Source of the DNA: Bradyrhizobium canariense
Lineage (GTDB): Bacteria > Pseudomonadota > Alphaproteobacteria > Rhizobiales > Xanthobacteraceae
Assembly (NCBI RefSeq): GCF_019402665.1
Contig: NZ_VSST01000067.1
Location: 1 to 63,814 of the forward strand
Length of the DNA: 63,814 nt
Reading direction: 5' to 3'
Shown: in pieces, positions 42,598 to 52,142 of the stretch
Layout of the letters: the number at the start of each line of letters is the position of its first letter
Numbering within the stretch: the first letter of the stretch is position 1
Made by a program: the position numbers and the translations under genes
The notes under the pieces: model-generated
What the model was told of the DNA's origin: nothing
The model's input: only the letters and a program-made list of their open reading frames with translations
The model's database searches: none

Positions 42598-43470
42598 CTA
42601 GCCGAACGACTGGTTGGCGACCGCGAACCTGCGCGCTGGCCCGGTCGATGGCGTCTGCGCCCCCATGACCATGGTGGTGGCGTCGCTGACCTGCTGCAGC
42701 CCGATGCTTTCGAGCCAGTCCCCGAGCTGCGAGGAGGCAGAGGTGTCGATCCGGACGAAGACACTCCCGAGGGGCGCGAGCGCGGCCTCGATCAATGCGC
42801 GCGCATCAGTCGGGCTCTCGGCAACCACAGGGCCGATGACATGCCCGCGGCCGAAGAGACGGGAAATGGCGTAGCCGCGGGGCGTGCCGTCACGCAAGAG
42901 GACGTAGCCGTCGCCGACCTCGATCAGCCGGTTCAGCATCTCGCGCCTCGTCCAGCCGGAGGCCTCGTGATCGAGCTCCACGATCGCCCCGAAGTCCGAT
43001 GGAACCATCAATCTGACGTTTGCGAGCGGCGGCGTGTCGCGGCGCTGGCGAGGAACGCCATGATGCTGGTGCAGCATGCCGATGCTCGCGAAGCCGCGGC
43101 GTGCGTAAAGCGCAAGGCCCTCTGCCGTCGAATTCAGCGTGATGATCCGTGGTCGTGCCGCCGCGAGCAGCGCGTCCATCAGCCGGGCCCCGTAACCCCG
43201 TCCCTGAACGGCTTTCGAGACGATGATCATTCCGGCGGAAGCATGGGTGTCGCCGTAAGGCCACCACAGCGCGGTCCCTACCACAGCACCCGCACTCGTC
43301 ACCACGAAACCGCGGCCAAGCTGCAGCGCAAATTCCCAATCCTTGAGCAGATACGGCCAAGACATCTCCTGCGAGAGCTTCAGCGCACCTTTCAGGTGCG
43401 CTCTCGCGAAAGGGATCAGGGCCACGTCTTCGTTCGCGCGATCTCCGGCCTGGGTAGCTGCGGTTGCCAT
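42598..43470 (-). CDS. Two-domain GNAT N-acetyltransferase (290 aa)
   Basis: The first half is a GNAT domain: VGTALWWPYGDTHASAGMII and the acetyl-CoA loop VQGRGYGARLMDALL (motif A, Q/RxxGxG/A). The second half is the companion domain typical of this subfamily, with GYAISRLFGRGHVIGPVVAE and a C-terminal Asp-Thr block. It probably acetylates an amine in the same pathway. It is the gene just before the DSD1-type gene and is separated from the threonine synthase gene upstream by 386 bases. A related protein of the same build lies at 60837-61715. Confidence 0.82.
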   Translation of the reverse strand: MATAATQAGDRANEDVALIPFARAHLKGALKLSQEMSWPYLLKDWEFALQLGRGFVVTSAGAVVGTALWWPYGDTHASAGMIIVSKAVQGRGYGARLMDALLAAARPRIITLNSTAEGLALYARRGFASIGMLHQHHGVPRQRRDTPPLANVRLMVPSDFGAIVELDHEASGWTRREMLNRLIEVGDGYVLLRDGTPRGYAISRLFGRGHVIGPVVAESPTDARALIEAALAPLGSVFVRIDTSASSQLGDWLESIGLQQVSDATTMVMGAQTPSTGPARRFAVANQSFG

Positions 43471-43856
43471 GATGCGTCGACGTCTCTCGCTTCGGTTACC
43501 GGACTAATCGTCAGTGCCTGACACGGCGAGGTCCGTCTGACGATGTTCACACGAATTGCAGCGTACCTTGGCTCCGACAGCATTACGCGATCAGACTGAC
43601 GCAAAGTTCGGCAGGGTATTGCATTGATGATACGGTAGAAGAGACAATCTGCTGTCAGCGGCTCGTGCGCCAAGGTCAGCTTCGCGCCAAGACCCGCCGA
43701 ACCCGTGAGGGCCGACCGCAACTTTACTCGCGTCCGCTGACACCGGTCGCCATCCTCAGGCGTGCTTGCAACGTCGCGGTCGCTTTTGCGTTGCGAACCT
43801 CGTCGCATGACAACTCCGGCCGAGGCTGAAACACTCCTCGATCCGAAACCGACCCT
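43471..43856. other. Gap inside the minus-strand gene train
   Basis: 386 bases between threonine synthase and the GNAT gene, with no recognisable gene. The space could hold an internal promoter, which would split the train into two transcripts. No terminator hairpin was seen. Confidence 0.35.
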
Positions 43857-45284
43857 TCAGCACGTCGCACCCTGCACGACGTCGGCGATGTAGTTCTTCA
43901 CGGCCCGTCCATCCGGGGGAAGGACTTTGACTCGCCTCGGCAGCCCTTCTAGTCCATCGAACCGTTGCGGACGATCTGGCTGCCGGCCTAACGCTTCCTT
44001 GATCGTCGAAGCGAATTTGATTGGCTGTGCAGTTTCGAGCACAAGCATCGGCGTCTCGGGGTTCGCATGCATGCGCCCGACCGTCACACCATCCGCAGTG
44101 TGAGGATCGATCATTGTGTTGTAGCGGTCCCACGTGTCACGGATCGTCGCCAGTCGATCGGCATGGGTGCTCCTGCCGCTGCGGAATCCAAAACGCGCCG
44201 CCGCCGTTACGAAGCTGGGATCACCGCTGAGGTCGAACGAACCGCATTTCCGAAGTTGGTTCTCAAACAGCGATTTCGTCCGACTGGCGTTGCGACCGAG
44301 TAAATCGAAGATGAACCGCTCGAGATTTGACGCCTTGGAAATATCCATGGAAGGGCTCGATGTTTCAAGCGTGTCAGCTCGGCTTCTGGCGCGATAAACG
44401 CCGGTGCGGAAAAACTCGTCGAGCACGTCGTTTTCGTTGGTCGCAAGAACGAGACGGGATATTGGAAGTCCCATCATGCGCGCAACATGACCAGCGCAGA
44501 TGTTTCCGAAGTTTCCTGAAGGCACGGAAAAGTCAACGCCTGCTGACCTCCCTTCGGAGACTTGAAAATAGCCGGAGAAATAATAGACGACCTGCGCGAC
44601 CAGTCGGGCCCAGTTGATCGAATTCACTGCACCTATCTTATATCGTCGTTTGAATTCCAGATCGCTGGACACACATTTGACGATGTCTTGGCAATCGTCG
44701 AACACGCCATCTATGGCGATGTTGTGGATGTTGGCGTCCTGCAGGCTGAACATCTGAGCTTGCTGAAAGGAGCTCATCCGTCCGAGGGGCGACATCATGA
44801 AGATCCGCACCCCCTTCTTGCCGCGCATTGCGTATTCCGCAGCGCTCCCGGTGTCGCCACTGGTGGCCCCAAGAATGTTCAATTCGTCGTGCCGGCGTGC
44901 CAGTTCGTACTCGAGCAGATTGCCGAGCAACTGCATGGCCATGTCCTTGAACGCCAGCGTAGGACCGTTCGACAATTCCTGGAGGTAAAGCCGCGTCTCC
45001 AGCTTTCGAAGCAAAACGATGCTCGAAGCTCCAAATATCTCGGGCGTGTAGGTCTTTTCGCAGATTGCCTTCAGGTCAGCGGGCGGAATATCGCTGACGT
45101 AGAGCGACAGGACCTCGAAGGCGAGGCTGGGATAGGACAAGGAACGCCATGCATCCAATGTAGCGGCGTCCACACGCGGGTAGGTCTCAGGTACGTACAG
45201 CCCGCCGTCCTCGGCGAGGCCTTCAAGCAATGTCTCGCAGAACTGTCTGCGACCTGAATGTCCGCGCGTGGATACGTAGTGCAT
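43857..45284 (-). CDS. thrC: Threonine synthase (475 aa)
   Basis: Full-length PLP enzyme of the long ThrC class: MHYVSTRGHSGRRQFCETLL at the start, LSNGPTLAFKDMAMQLLGN with PLP-Lys113, LGATSGDTGSAAEYAM, SINWARLVAQVVYYFSGYF, VPSGNFGNICAGHVARMMGL and a typical C-terminal domain. The start at 45284 is chosen because ThrC begins MxYxSTRG. It converts O-phosphohomoserine to threonine. It follows an amine oxidase gene by 87 bases inside a catabolic/transport train, which is unusual for a biosynthetic enzyme. It could act on an analogue or supply threonine. Confidence 0.88.
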   Translation of the reverse strand: MHYVSTRGHSGRRQFCETLLEGLAEDGGLYVPETYPRVDAATLDAWRSLSYPSLAFEVLSLYVSDIPPADLKAICEKTYTPEIFGASSIVLLRKLETRLYLQELSNGPTLAFKDMAMQLLGNLLEYELARRHDELNILGATSGDTGSAAEYAMRGKKGVRIFMMSPLGRMSSFQQAQMFSLQDANIHNIAIDGVFDDCQDIVKCVSSDLEFKRRYKIGAVNSINWARLVAQVVYYFSGYFQVSEGRSAGVDFSVPSGNFGNICAGHVARMMGLPISRLVLATNENDVLDEFFRTGVYRARSRADTLETSSPSMDISKASNLERFIFDLLGRNASRTKSLFENQLRKCGSFDLSGDPSFVTAAARFGFRSGRSTHADRLATIRDTWDRYNTMIDPHTADGVTVGRMHANPETPMLVLETAQPIKFASTIKEALGRQPDRPQRFDGLEGLPRRVKVLPPDGRAVKNYIADVVQGATC

Positions 45285-45371
45285 CGATGCTCTTCTTTCG
45301 AGAGGCGGCAGTGCCGCCAGCTCCATGACCCGGGTTGTACCTTTGAGAATGCCCGATGGAGCTTCCAGCCG

Positions 45372-46682
45372 TCAGCGGCGGTCGCGCCACAGCGCGAAAT
45401 GATCCTGCATCCGATATCCCCAGATCATGGCGGGCATGAACCAGGGATCGCCACGATAGAGCGGGATGGAGTCCGGCGGACGGAAGTCAAAGGCGGTGCG
45501 CGCCCGTTCGTGGTTTCCCATCAGCTTGTGGGCCGCGTGCATCCCGATCCAAGGCGCCCAGACGACGCCTGAACCGCAGAAGCCAGTGGCATAAACCACA
45601 CCGTCCTCTTCGAAGATGCGCGGGAGCATGTCGCGATTCATCGCCACATTGCCGAACCAGCTGTGCGAAAGGCGAACATTCTCGAGTTCGGGGAAAAGGT
45701 TCACCAGCCCCTTGCGCAGCAGGAGCTTTGGAGCCACCGGGTTACCGACACGAGAGCTGTCGCGCCCCCCTAACAGGATACGTTTGCCGTCGGGCGATGG
45801 GCGGTAATAGAACCCGATCTGGCGGTTCTCGGTCATCATCATGCGTTTGGGCATCAGCCGCGCTATGACGTCAGGTGCGAGCTCCTCGGTTGCAATGATC
45901 CGGCTGCGAACCGGGACCAGCCTGCGGCGCAGGAAGGGAACGGCGCTATCAGTATAGCCATTCGTGCAAACCAGAACCTGACGCGCCTGCACCGAACCGG
46001 CCGAGGTCACGATGCGGAATCCGGAGCCGTCCCTCTCAATTGAGATGACGGGCGTGTCCGCATGAACCGCGACGCCCGAAGCGAGCGCCACGCGAAGCAG
46101 TTCAGCGTGAAACTTCGCCGGTTGTAGCCCACCGATATCCATCCGGACTGTTCCACCCCGGTAGACATCGGTGCCGATGTAACTGCGCTGCTCGGCATAG
46201 GGTACGGCGTGAGACTCGATCCGCAGCCTCTTCGCTAATACTTCCGCGCTACGCGCCATCGTGTCGTACTGCTCATATCCGAACGCGCCCTTGAACTGCC
46301 CGACCAGTCGGAAATCACAGGCGAGCCCTTCAGTCTTGATGAAATCGTAAAGGAATTCGCGGGCGATCTTGCCTTCGGCCTCGATTGCCAACGCCTTGTC
46401 TTCGCCGAAGCGTCGGGAGATCGCCGCGTAATCCGGCCGTATGCTTGCGCTGGTTATTCCACCGTTGCGCGTCGAGGCGCCCTCGCCCGGAGTCATCGCG
46501 TCAAAGGCCGCAACCGAGCGTCCCTCGCGCGCCAGCACCAGCCCGGCCGAAAGAGAGGCATAGCCAGCGCCCACGATCAGTACGTCAAGTTTCTTGGGAA
46601 GAGTCTGTTGAGGCAGCGACCTAAGTGGTGCGGCTTCCCACCAATAGGGCGTGTCCTTCTCTGCGGCTCTGGGCTCGTGCAT
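45372..46682 (-). CDS. FAD-dependent amine/amino acid oxidoreductase, PuuB-like (436 aa)
   Basis: DAO-superfamily flavoprotein with LIVGAGYASLSAGLVLAREG as FAD loop and FDAMTPGEGASTRNGGI directly after, the PuuB/OrdL arrangement. The C-terminal VYATGFCGSGVVWAPWIGMH contacts FAD. The PYWWEA block near residue 12 is typical of this branch, which oxidises gamma-glutamylputrescine and other secondary amines. It sits between the transporter genes and threonine synthase on the same strand, so it likely acts on the imported compound or an early product of it. Confidence 0.83.
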   Translation of the reverse strand: MHEPRAAEKDTPYWWEAAPLRSLPQQTLPKKLDVLIVGAGYASLSAGLVLAREGRSVAAFDAMTPGEGASTRNGGITSASIRPDYAAISRRFGEDKALAIEAEGKIAREFLYDFIKTEGLACDFRLVGQFKGAFGYEQYDTMARSAEVLAKRLRIESHAVPYAEQRSYIGTDVYRGGTVRMDIGGLQPAKFHAELLRVALASGVAVHADTPVISIERDGSGFRIVTSAGSVQARQVLVCTNGYTDSAVPFLRRRLVPVRSRIIATEELAPDVIARLMPKRMMMTENRQIGFYYRPSPDGKRILLGGRDSSRVGNPVAPKLLLRKGLVNLFPELENVRLSHSWFGNVAMNRDMLPRIFEEDGVVYATGFCGSGVVWAPWIGMHAAHKLMGNHERARTAFDFRPPDSIPLYRGDPWFMPAMIWGYRMQDHFALWRDRR

Positions 46683-46835
46683 GTCGCTGACTTCTCGGGT
46701 GTTAAAGGTGGCCTTGGATTACTGACAAGACGGATTCTGATCAGCCAACGCGGTGCTTGCGACGTCTACGCTATCAGGAGGTTCTGCCGGATAGCCTTCA
46801 ACGCTGTCCGCTGCCTGCCACCTGGGCTCAAGCCG

Positions 46836-47714
46836 TCAAATGTGGTCATCTCTAACGTCAAGCGCATCGCGCAACCCGTCGCCGATGAAGTTGAAGCTGG
46901 TCACTGCGATCGTAATCGCCGCGCCTGGAATGATGGCAAGCCAGGGAGCGCTGGCCAGATATTGCTGGGCGCCGTTGAGCAGATTGCCCCAGCTGGGCAG
47001 CGGTGGTTGGATGCCGTAACCGAGGAAACTGATATAGGCCTCCAGAAGAATCGCACGGGCGACGGTGAGGCTTGCGGCCACAATGATCGGACCGGTGGCA
47101 TTGGGCAGAATTTCGCGAAGCATGATATGCCTGCCGCTCAGACCGACCATGCGCGCGGCCTGGACAAACTCGCGCTCGCGCAGCGAACGGACCTCGGCTT
47201 CGACGATCCTGGCAACCTCCATCCAGCTCGTGACAGCGATGATGACAGTGATCATCATCGGACTGGGCCGGAGCGTCGCCGCCAACGCCAGCACGAGGAA
47301 AATCGAGGGGAAGGAAAGAAAGCCATCCACCGTGCGCATCAGCGCCGCTCCGATCCAGCCGCCGCGATAGCCTGCGGTCACGCCAACGAGCGTTCCGATC
47401 AGCGTTGACAACAACATCGCGGAGAATCCCACCAGCAGTGAGACGCGCCCAGCCATCAACAGCCGCACAGCCAAGTCTCGCCCCAACGGGTCAGTGCCGA
47501 AATAATGATGACCACTCAACGGAGGAGCAAAACGGGCGCGCATATCTATGTGGAGCGAGTCGTAAGGCAAGGCGTAGGGGCCCAAGACGCACGCCAACAC
47601 GAGCAGGGCGATCATCGCGAATCCGAGCAGCGCCAGATGGTGTCGCATGAAGCGGCGCACACCGCGGCTGTGCCACCAGCGAATTGGAGGGAGGTGGGCG
47701 GCGATGTCAGTCAT
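46836..47714 (-). CDS. Peptide/nickel-type ABC transporter permease, DppC-like (292 aa)
   Basis: Six-helix BPD-type permease with an N-terminal OppC/DppC extension. The EAA loop is visible as EREFVQAARMVGLSGRHIMLREILPNAT broken across the fold, and GTDPLGRDLAVRLL marks the DppC class. Met at 47714 (MTDIAAHL) is preferred to that at 47738. It forms the inner-membrane channel with the DppB-like partner, encoded 36 bases before. Downstream lies the amine oxidase gene. Confidence 0.9.
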   Translation of the reverse strand: MTDIAAHLPPIRWWHSRGVRRFMRHHLALLGFAMIALLVLACVLGPYALPYDSLHIDMRARFAPPLSGHHYFGTDPLGRDLAVRLLMAGRVSLLVGFSAMLLSTLIGTLVGVTAGYRGGWIGAALMRTVDGFLSFPSIFLVLALAATLRPSPMMITVIIAVTSWMEVARIVEAEVRSLREREFVQAARMVGLSGRHIMLREILPNATGPIIVAASLTVARAILLEAYISFLGYGIQPPLPSWGNLLNGAQQYLASAPWLAIIPGAAITIAVTSFNFIGDGLRDALDVRDDHI

Positions 47715-47750
47715 AATTGGGACTCCTGTTGACGGCACGAACCTGCGTCT

Positions 47751-48701
47751 TCAGCTGAGACGAATGCGCGGATCGACGAGTGCGACAAGGATGTCTGCGA
47801 CGAGATTGCCCAGCACGACAAGGATGGCTGAGAATATCAACAGCCCCATGACCATCGGATAATCACTGTAGCCGAGGCTGTCGAGAAACAGCCGCCCCAT
47901 TCCCGGCCAGGTAAAGATGGTCTCAGTGACCAACGCGCCAGTCAGAATGCTCGGCAACTGCACCCCAGCCAGCGTGATCATCGGCAACAGCGCATTGCCG
48001 ACGACATGCTTCAGCAGGATGCGGCGCTCACTCAGGCCCTTGGCGCGAGCCGTCTTGACGAAATCCTGGCTCAGTGCATCGAGTGTCGCGGTGCGCATGT
48101 AGCGACTCCAGACCGCGACGTGGACCAGCGACAGCACCAAACTTGGCAGGATCAGGTGATGCAAGTAGTCCGGCACCGAGCCGTCACCGATCGTGTACAT
48201 GTTCCCTGCAGGCACCCAACCGAGCTTCAGCGTGAAGATATAGATGCCGACGAGACCGAACCAAAAGGTCGGGACCGACAGCGCGACCATGGCGCCGATC
48301 GTCGCGCAATAATCGAACAGGGAATAGCGGTGGGTGGCACCGCGGATTCCGATCCAGGAACCAATGGCGATGGCCAGTGCCGTGGAGGTGCCCATGAGCA
48401 GCAACGTCGCGAAAAGGTGACGCCCAATCACCGCCAGCACCGGCGTGCCGTCGCGGAAAGAGTGTCCCCAGTCGCCTTGAACCAGCCGCCAAGCCCAATC
48501 AAAATACTGAATCCACAGCGGCCGGTTCAGCCCGAGCTGCTCTGCCAGTCGCTCAATGTCCTTCTGAGTCATGCCGGGATCCAGACCGAACTGCGCGAGA
48601 GGACCGCCCGGCATGAAGTTGAGCACCGTGAAGCCGATGATCGAGACGATCACCAACAGCACGATGCTCTGCGAAAAACGATTGAGCAGGAACCCGGGCA
48701 T
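47751..48701 (-). CDS. Peptide/nickel-type ABC transporter permease, DppB-like (316 aa)
   Basis: The frame is open from 48995, but the family start MPGFLLNRFSQSIVLLVIVS lies at 48701, with GGAG seven bases upstream (an alternative ATG is at 48713). It has FTVLNFMPGGPLAQFG, the EAA loop around DFVKTARAKGLSERRILLKH, and GALVTETIFTWPGMGRL, all DppB/OppB hallmarks. Together with DppC it imports small peptides, opines or similar solutes. The gene follows the solute-binding protein gene by 77 bases. Confidence 0.9.
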   Translation of the reverse strand: MPGFLLNRFSQSIVLLVIVSIIGFTVLNFMPGGPLAQFGLDPGMTQKDIERLAEQLGLNRPLWIQYFDWAWRLVQGDWGHSFRDGTPVLAVIGRHLFATLLLMGTSTALAIAIGSWIGIRGATHRYSLFDYCATIGAMVALSVPTFWFGLVGIYIFTLKLGWVPAGNMYTIGDGSVPDYLHHLILPSLVLSLVHVAVWSRYMRTATLDALSQDFVKTARAKGLSERRILLKHVVGNALLPMITLAGVQLPSILTGALVTETIFTWPGMGRLFLDSLGYSDYPMVMGLLIFSAILVVLGNLVADILVALVDPRIRLS

Positions 48702-48777
48702 TCGAGTCTCCATATTAACTTGACAGCGGCTAGTCGGTCGCCGCCCTGCGCCTATCCGGGCCCCGGGCGGCGATACG

Positions 48778-50442
48778 TCAACTCGCCCAAGACCAAGCCA
48801 GCGCGTTCCAAGATTCAGTGCGCGTGTTGACGTTCGGCGCGACCCCGGAAATGCCTTTCTTGTTACCCTGGACCGCATTGATCTGGTACAGCGGAAGGAA
48901 GGGCAGGTCGCGACGAACAAGCTCTTGTACCCGACGGTAGATCGTGCGCCGCGCGTCCGGATCGAAGCTGCGAACCCCTTGATCGAGCAAGGCATCGACC
49001 TCTAGATTTGAATACTGCGCATTATTCGAACCACGCCCGCCCTTCGTTCTAATCGAACGCGAGTGCAAGCGATTGGTCACGTCCGGGTCAGCACCGATCA
49101 GATACGTGCTACCGACGATCACGGAATCGAATTGCGATTGCTGCCAGAACTCGCCCCACATCACGGCGGCGGGCAAGTTCGATATCTTCATCTCGACGCC
49201 CAACTGAGAAAATGTCTGCTGCAAGAACTGCTGCACCTGCTCGCGAAGCGGATCGCCTGAAGTGGTCGAGCTGGCAAAGGACAGGCGGACGCCGCTTTTG
49301 GCCCGAATGCCATCCCGCCCGGGCATCCAGCCGGCTTGGTCGAGGATCTGGCGCGCGCGGTCCAGATTGTATGCGTGCGCTGGAAGATTGGGGTTATAGT
49401 AGATGGCCTGCCTCGGCATGAAGGTCTCCGTCGGAGTCGGCACGCCGTAATAGAGCCCCTGGATAATCGATTCCTTGTCGATGGCTGCATAGAGCGCCTC
49501 ACGGACTGCAAGCTCCCTGAACTGTGGACGCTCCAGATTCAGGTAAAAGGACTCGAATGAGGCCTTTGGGACCAGTGTCACAACTCGGTTCGCCAGCGCC
49601 TTGGCTTCCTCGTAATGGTCAGCTGTGATGTACGGCTGCCCCATCAGGTCCACGTCGCCGCTCTTGAACTGAGTGTAGAGGACGGTGAGGTCGGGAATGT
49701 ATTTGAAGATCAGCTTCTCGATGTGAGGGCCTTCTCCGAAATATTCGGAGTTAGCCACGAGCTCGAGATGATCGCCTGCGACCCGCTGGCCCCACTTGAA
49801 CGCGCCGGTGCCAACAGGCGCCTGGTTGAAGGCAGCGTTGTTTGGATTGGCCTCCTTCTCGAGGATGTGCTTGGGCACGATGAAGGTTTCGGTGAGGAAC
49901 GACAGATAAGGCGCAAAAACCTGTTCCATTCGCCACGAGATCTCCGTGGGCGAGATCACCGTGATGTCGCGCACGAGGGCATGGCCGGCGGTGCGCCAAC
50001 TCCGGAAGTCCGGGTTGGTGATCAGTTCGAGGGTGAACTTCACATCCTCGGCCGTGAAGGGTTTGCCGTCGTGCCAGCGGACATCATCACGCAAACGAAG
50101 GTGCCATTTGAGACCGTCCTCCGAAATGCCGCCGTTCTTCTGGTTCGGTACTTCGACGGCAAGGTTGGGCTGAATCTCGCCTTTTGGGTCGATCCGGAAC
50201 AGCGCGTCAAAAACCGAGAAATGGACACCATCATCGACTTCAATGTGTACCATCAGCGGATTGAAGACTGTCGGCTCTTGTCCAAGTCCGACGACGATGC
50301 GACCGCTCGGTTTGGCGGGAGCCTTCTGAGCGAAGGCGGGCGTACCCAACAGGCCTGGTGCAGCGAGGCCGGCAGCCCCGGCCACCATCAATCGAAGTGC
50401 ATTGCGCCGTGAATAGCTCGAGTCAAAATAAGCTTCCGTCAT
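48778..50442 (-). CDS. ABC transporter substrate-binding protein, SBP_bac_5 family (554 aa)
   Basis: Periplasmic family 5 binding protein. The N-terminus SSYSRRNALRLMVAGAAGLA with cleavage near PAFAQ looks like a Tat signal (twin Arg followed by hydrophobic stretch). The mature part has LRDDVRWHDGKPFTAEDVKF, the family-wide WHDG block, then FNQAPVGTGAFKW and FMPRQAIYYNPNLPAHAYN. It captures the solute for the DppBC channel. The ATG overlaps the stop of the fused ATPase gene (ATGA), so expression is coupled. The ligand cannot be inferred from sequence; the family takes peptides, opines and glycosides. Confidence 0.9.
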   Translation of the reverse strand: MTEAYFDSSYSRRNALRLMVAGAAGLAAPGLLGTPAFAQKAPAKPSGRIVVGLGQEPTVFNPLMVHIEVDDGVHFSVFDALFRIDPKGEIQPNLAVEVPNQKNGGISEDGLKWHLRLRDDVRWHDGKPFTAEDVKFTLELITNPDFRSWRTAGHALVRDITVISPTEISWRMEQVFAPYLSFLTETFIVPKHILEKEANPNNAAFNQAPVGTGAFKWGQRVAGDHLELVANSEYFGEGPHIEKLIFKYIPDLTVLYTQFKSGDVDLMGQPYITADHYEEAKALANRVVTLVPKASFESFYLNLERPQFRELAVREALYAAIDKESIIQGLYYGVPTPTETFMPRQAIYYNPNLPAHAYNLDRARQILDQAGWMPGRDGIRAKSGVRLSFASSTTSGDPLREQVQQFLQQTFSQLGVEMKISNLPAAVMWGEFWQQSQFDSVIVGSTYLIGADPDVTNRLHSRSIRTKGGRGSNNAQYSNLEVDALLDQGVRSFDPDARRTIYRRVQELVRRDLPFLPLYQINAVQGNKKGISGVAPNVNTRTESWNALAWSWAS

Positions 50443-52142
50443 GACCTCTCCTCGTTCTTGGCTGTGTCCCGCCGGTGTTCATTGACTCCCGCGAGCGCGC
50501 GAGCGCCCCTTGGCTGCTCGCCGGGGATGGCAGCGACGAGCTCGCGCGTGTAGGCGGATTTCGGGTCCAGGAAGATCTGCGACGGCGGTCCGCGTTCGAT
50601 GATCTGTCCTCGATGCATAACCGCAATTTCATCGCAGATCTGGCTGGCGACGCGCAGATCATGCGTGATGAAGATCATCGAGACGCCAGTCTCCCGCTGA
50701 ATCTGGTCCAGCAGCTTCAGGATCTGGGCCTGGATTGACACGTCAAGCGCGGAGACGGCTTCGTCGGCGATCAGCAATTTTGGTTTGAACATCAGCGCCC
50801 GGGCGATGCCGACGCGCTGGCGCTGCCCGCCGGAGAATTCGTGCGGATAGCGTTCAAAGGCGCCTGAATCCAGGCCCACATGGGACAGAAGCTCACGCGC
50901 CCGCTCACCAGCCTCTCTGTGCGGCACGCCGTGCGCGACCGGCCCTACTGTGAGAATTTGCCCGACCGTCGAGCGCGGGTTGAGCGACGCAAAAGGATCC
51001 TGGAAGATCATCTGGATTTTTGGCCGCAGCGGCCGAAACTCGGCCTCGGTAAGCCCGGCGACGTCGCGGCCTTCGAACAGAATCGAGCCACCGTCGCTCT
51101 CCATGAGCTTGATCAGCAGCCGGCCGAGCGACGATTTGCCCGAACCGCTTTCTCCGACAACGCCTAGCGTGCGGCCCTGCGTGAGATCGAACGAGACACC
51201 ATTGACCGCAGTCACGATGCGCTGCGTGCGGAAAAGCGCACTGCCGCTGCGATAGGTCTTGACCAGACACTCGACCTTCAGGATTGACGCCCTGTCGGCG
51301 GCTTCCAACGGATTGCGGTCCTTGCCGGTCAGGTGCGGCACGGCCGCGATCAGGCGGCGCGTATAGAGGTGACTGGGCGACTTGAGCACTTGCTCGGCAC
51401 TGCCTTGCTCCACGCAATGGCCCTTCTCCATCACCACAACGGAATCGGCAATCTCCGCCACGACTCCAAAGTCATGGGTGATGAACATCACGCTCATTCC
51501 CTTGCGGCGCTGAATGTCGCGGATCAGTTTGAGGATCTGCGCCTGCGTCGTCACGTCGAGTGCGGTCGTCGGCTCGTCCGCAATCAGGATCGCGGGCTCA
51601 AGAGCCAGGGCCATGGCGATCATCACCCGCTGCCGTTGCCCGCCCGAAAGCCGGAATGGATACTGGTGATACATGAGTTGCGGATCGGGAAGACCGACTT
51701 CAACCAACAAGTCTATGGCGCGGCTGCGACGGGATTTCGCGGTCCCAACGTCGTGCGCTGCCATCACTTCCTCGATCTGCGCGCCCACGGTCATCAGCGG
51801 ATTGAGCGCTGAGAGCGGATCTTGAAAGATCATCGAGACGACGCGGCCGCGAAGGTTGCGGAGCTTATCGGGCGAAATGGCTACGATGTTGGTCCCATTC
51901 AGGTCGATCGAACCCGAGGTAACACGTATCGCCTTGGGCAGAAGCCCCATGATCGCATTGGCTGTGACCGACTTGCCCGATCCGGACTCTCCAATGATGC
52001 ACAGTATCTGACCACGCTTCAGATCAAAGGAGACGTTCTCGACGGCGTGAGCCCGCTCCATCCCGGCCGGCAAGCTCACGGTCAGGTCACGCACCGAGAG
52101 TGCCACATCTTCCGAAGCTACAGCCTGAGAGGCAGAGGCCAT
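50439..52142 (-). CDS. Fused DppD-DppF-type ABC transporter ATPase (567 aa)
   Basis: Two complete ABC cassettes in one chain. First: Walker A IGESGSGKSVTANAI, signature RLSGGQRQRVMIAMAL, Walker B ILIADEPTTALD. Second: Walker A VGESGSGKSSLGRLL, signature FSGGQRQRVGIARAL, Walker B LLIADEAVSALD, and an oligopeptide-transporter C-terminal tail (IFLDPKSAYTRELVAAIPG). The start at 52142 follows GGGGAGA; the frame extends to 52280 without a better start. It powers the DppBC importer. In many genomes DppD and DppF are separate genes. First gene of the long minus-strand train. Confidence 0.92.
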   Translation of the reverse strand: MASASQAVASEDVALSVRDLTVSLPAGMERAHAVENVSFDLKRGQILCIIGESGSGKSVTANAIMGLLPKAIRVTSGSIDLNGTNIVAISPDKLRNLRGRVVSMIFQDPLSALNPLMTVGAQIEEVMAAHDVGTAKSRRSRAIDLLVEVGLPDPQLMYHQYPFRLSGGQRQRVMIAMALALEPAILIADEPTTALDVTTQAQILKLIRDIQRRKGMSVMFITHDFGVVAEIADSVVVMEKGHCVEQGSAEQVLKSPSHLYTRRLIAAVPHLTGKDRNPLEAADRASILKVECLVKTYRSGSALFRTQRIVTAVNGVSFDLTQGRTLGVVGESGSGKSSLGRLLIKLMESDGGSILFEGRDVAGLTEAEFRPLRPKIQMIFQDPFASLNPRSTVGQILTVGPVAHGVPHREAGERARELLSHVGLDSGAFERYPHEFSGGQRQRVGIARALMFKPKLLIADEAVSALDVSIQAQILKLLDQIQRETGVSMIFITHDLRVASQICDEIAVMHRGQIIERGPPSQIFLDPKSAYTRELVAAIPGEQPRGARALAGVNEHRRDTAKNEERS

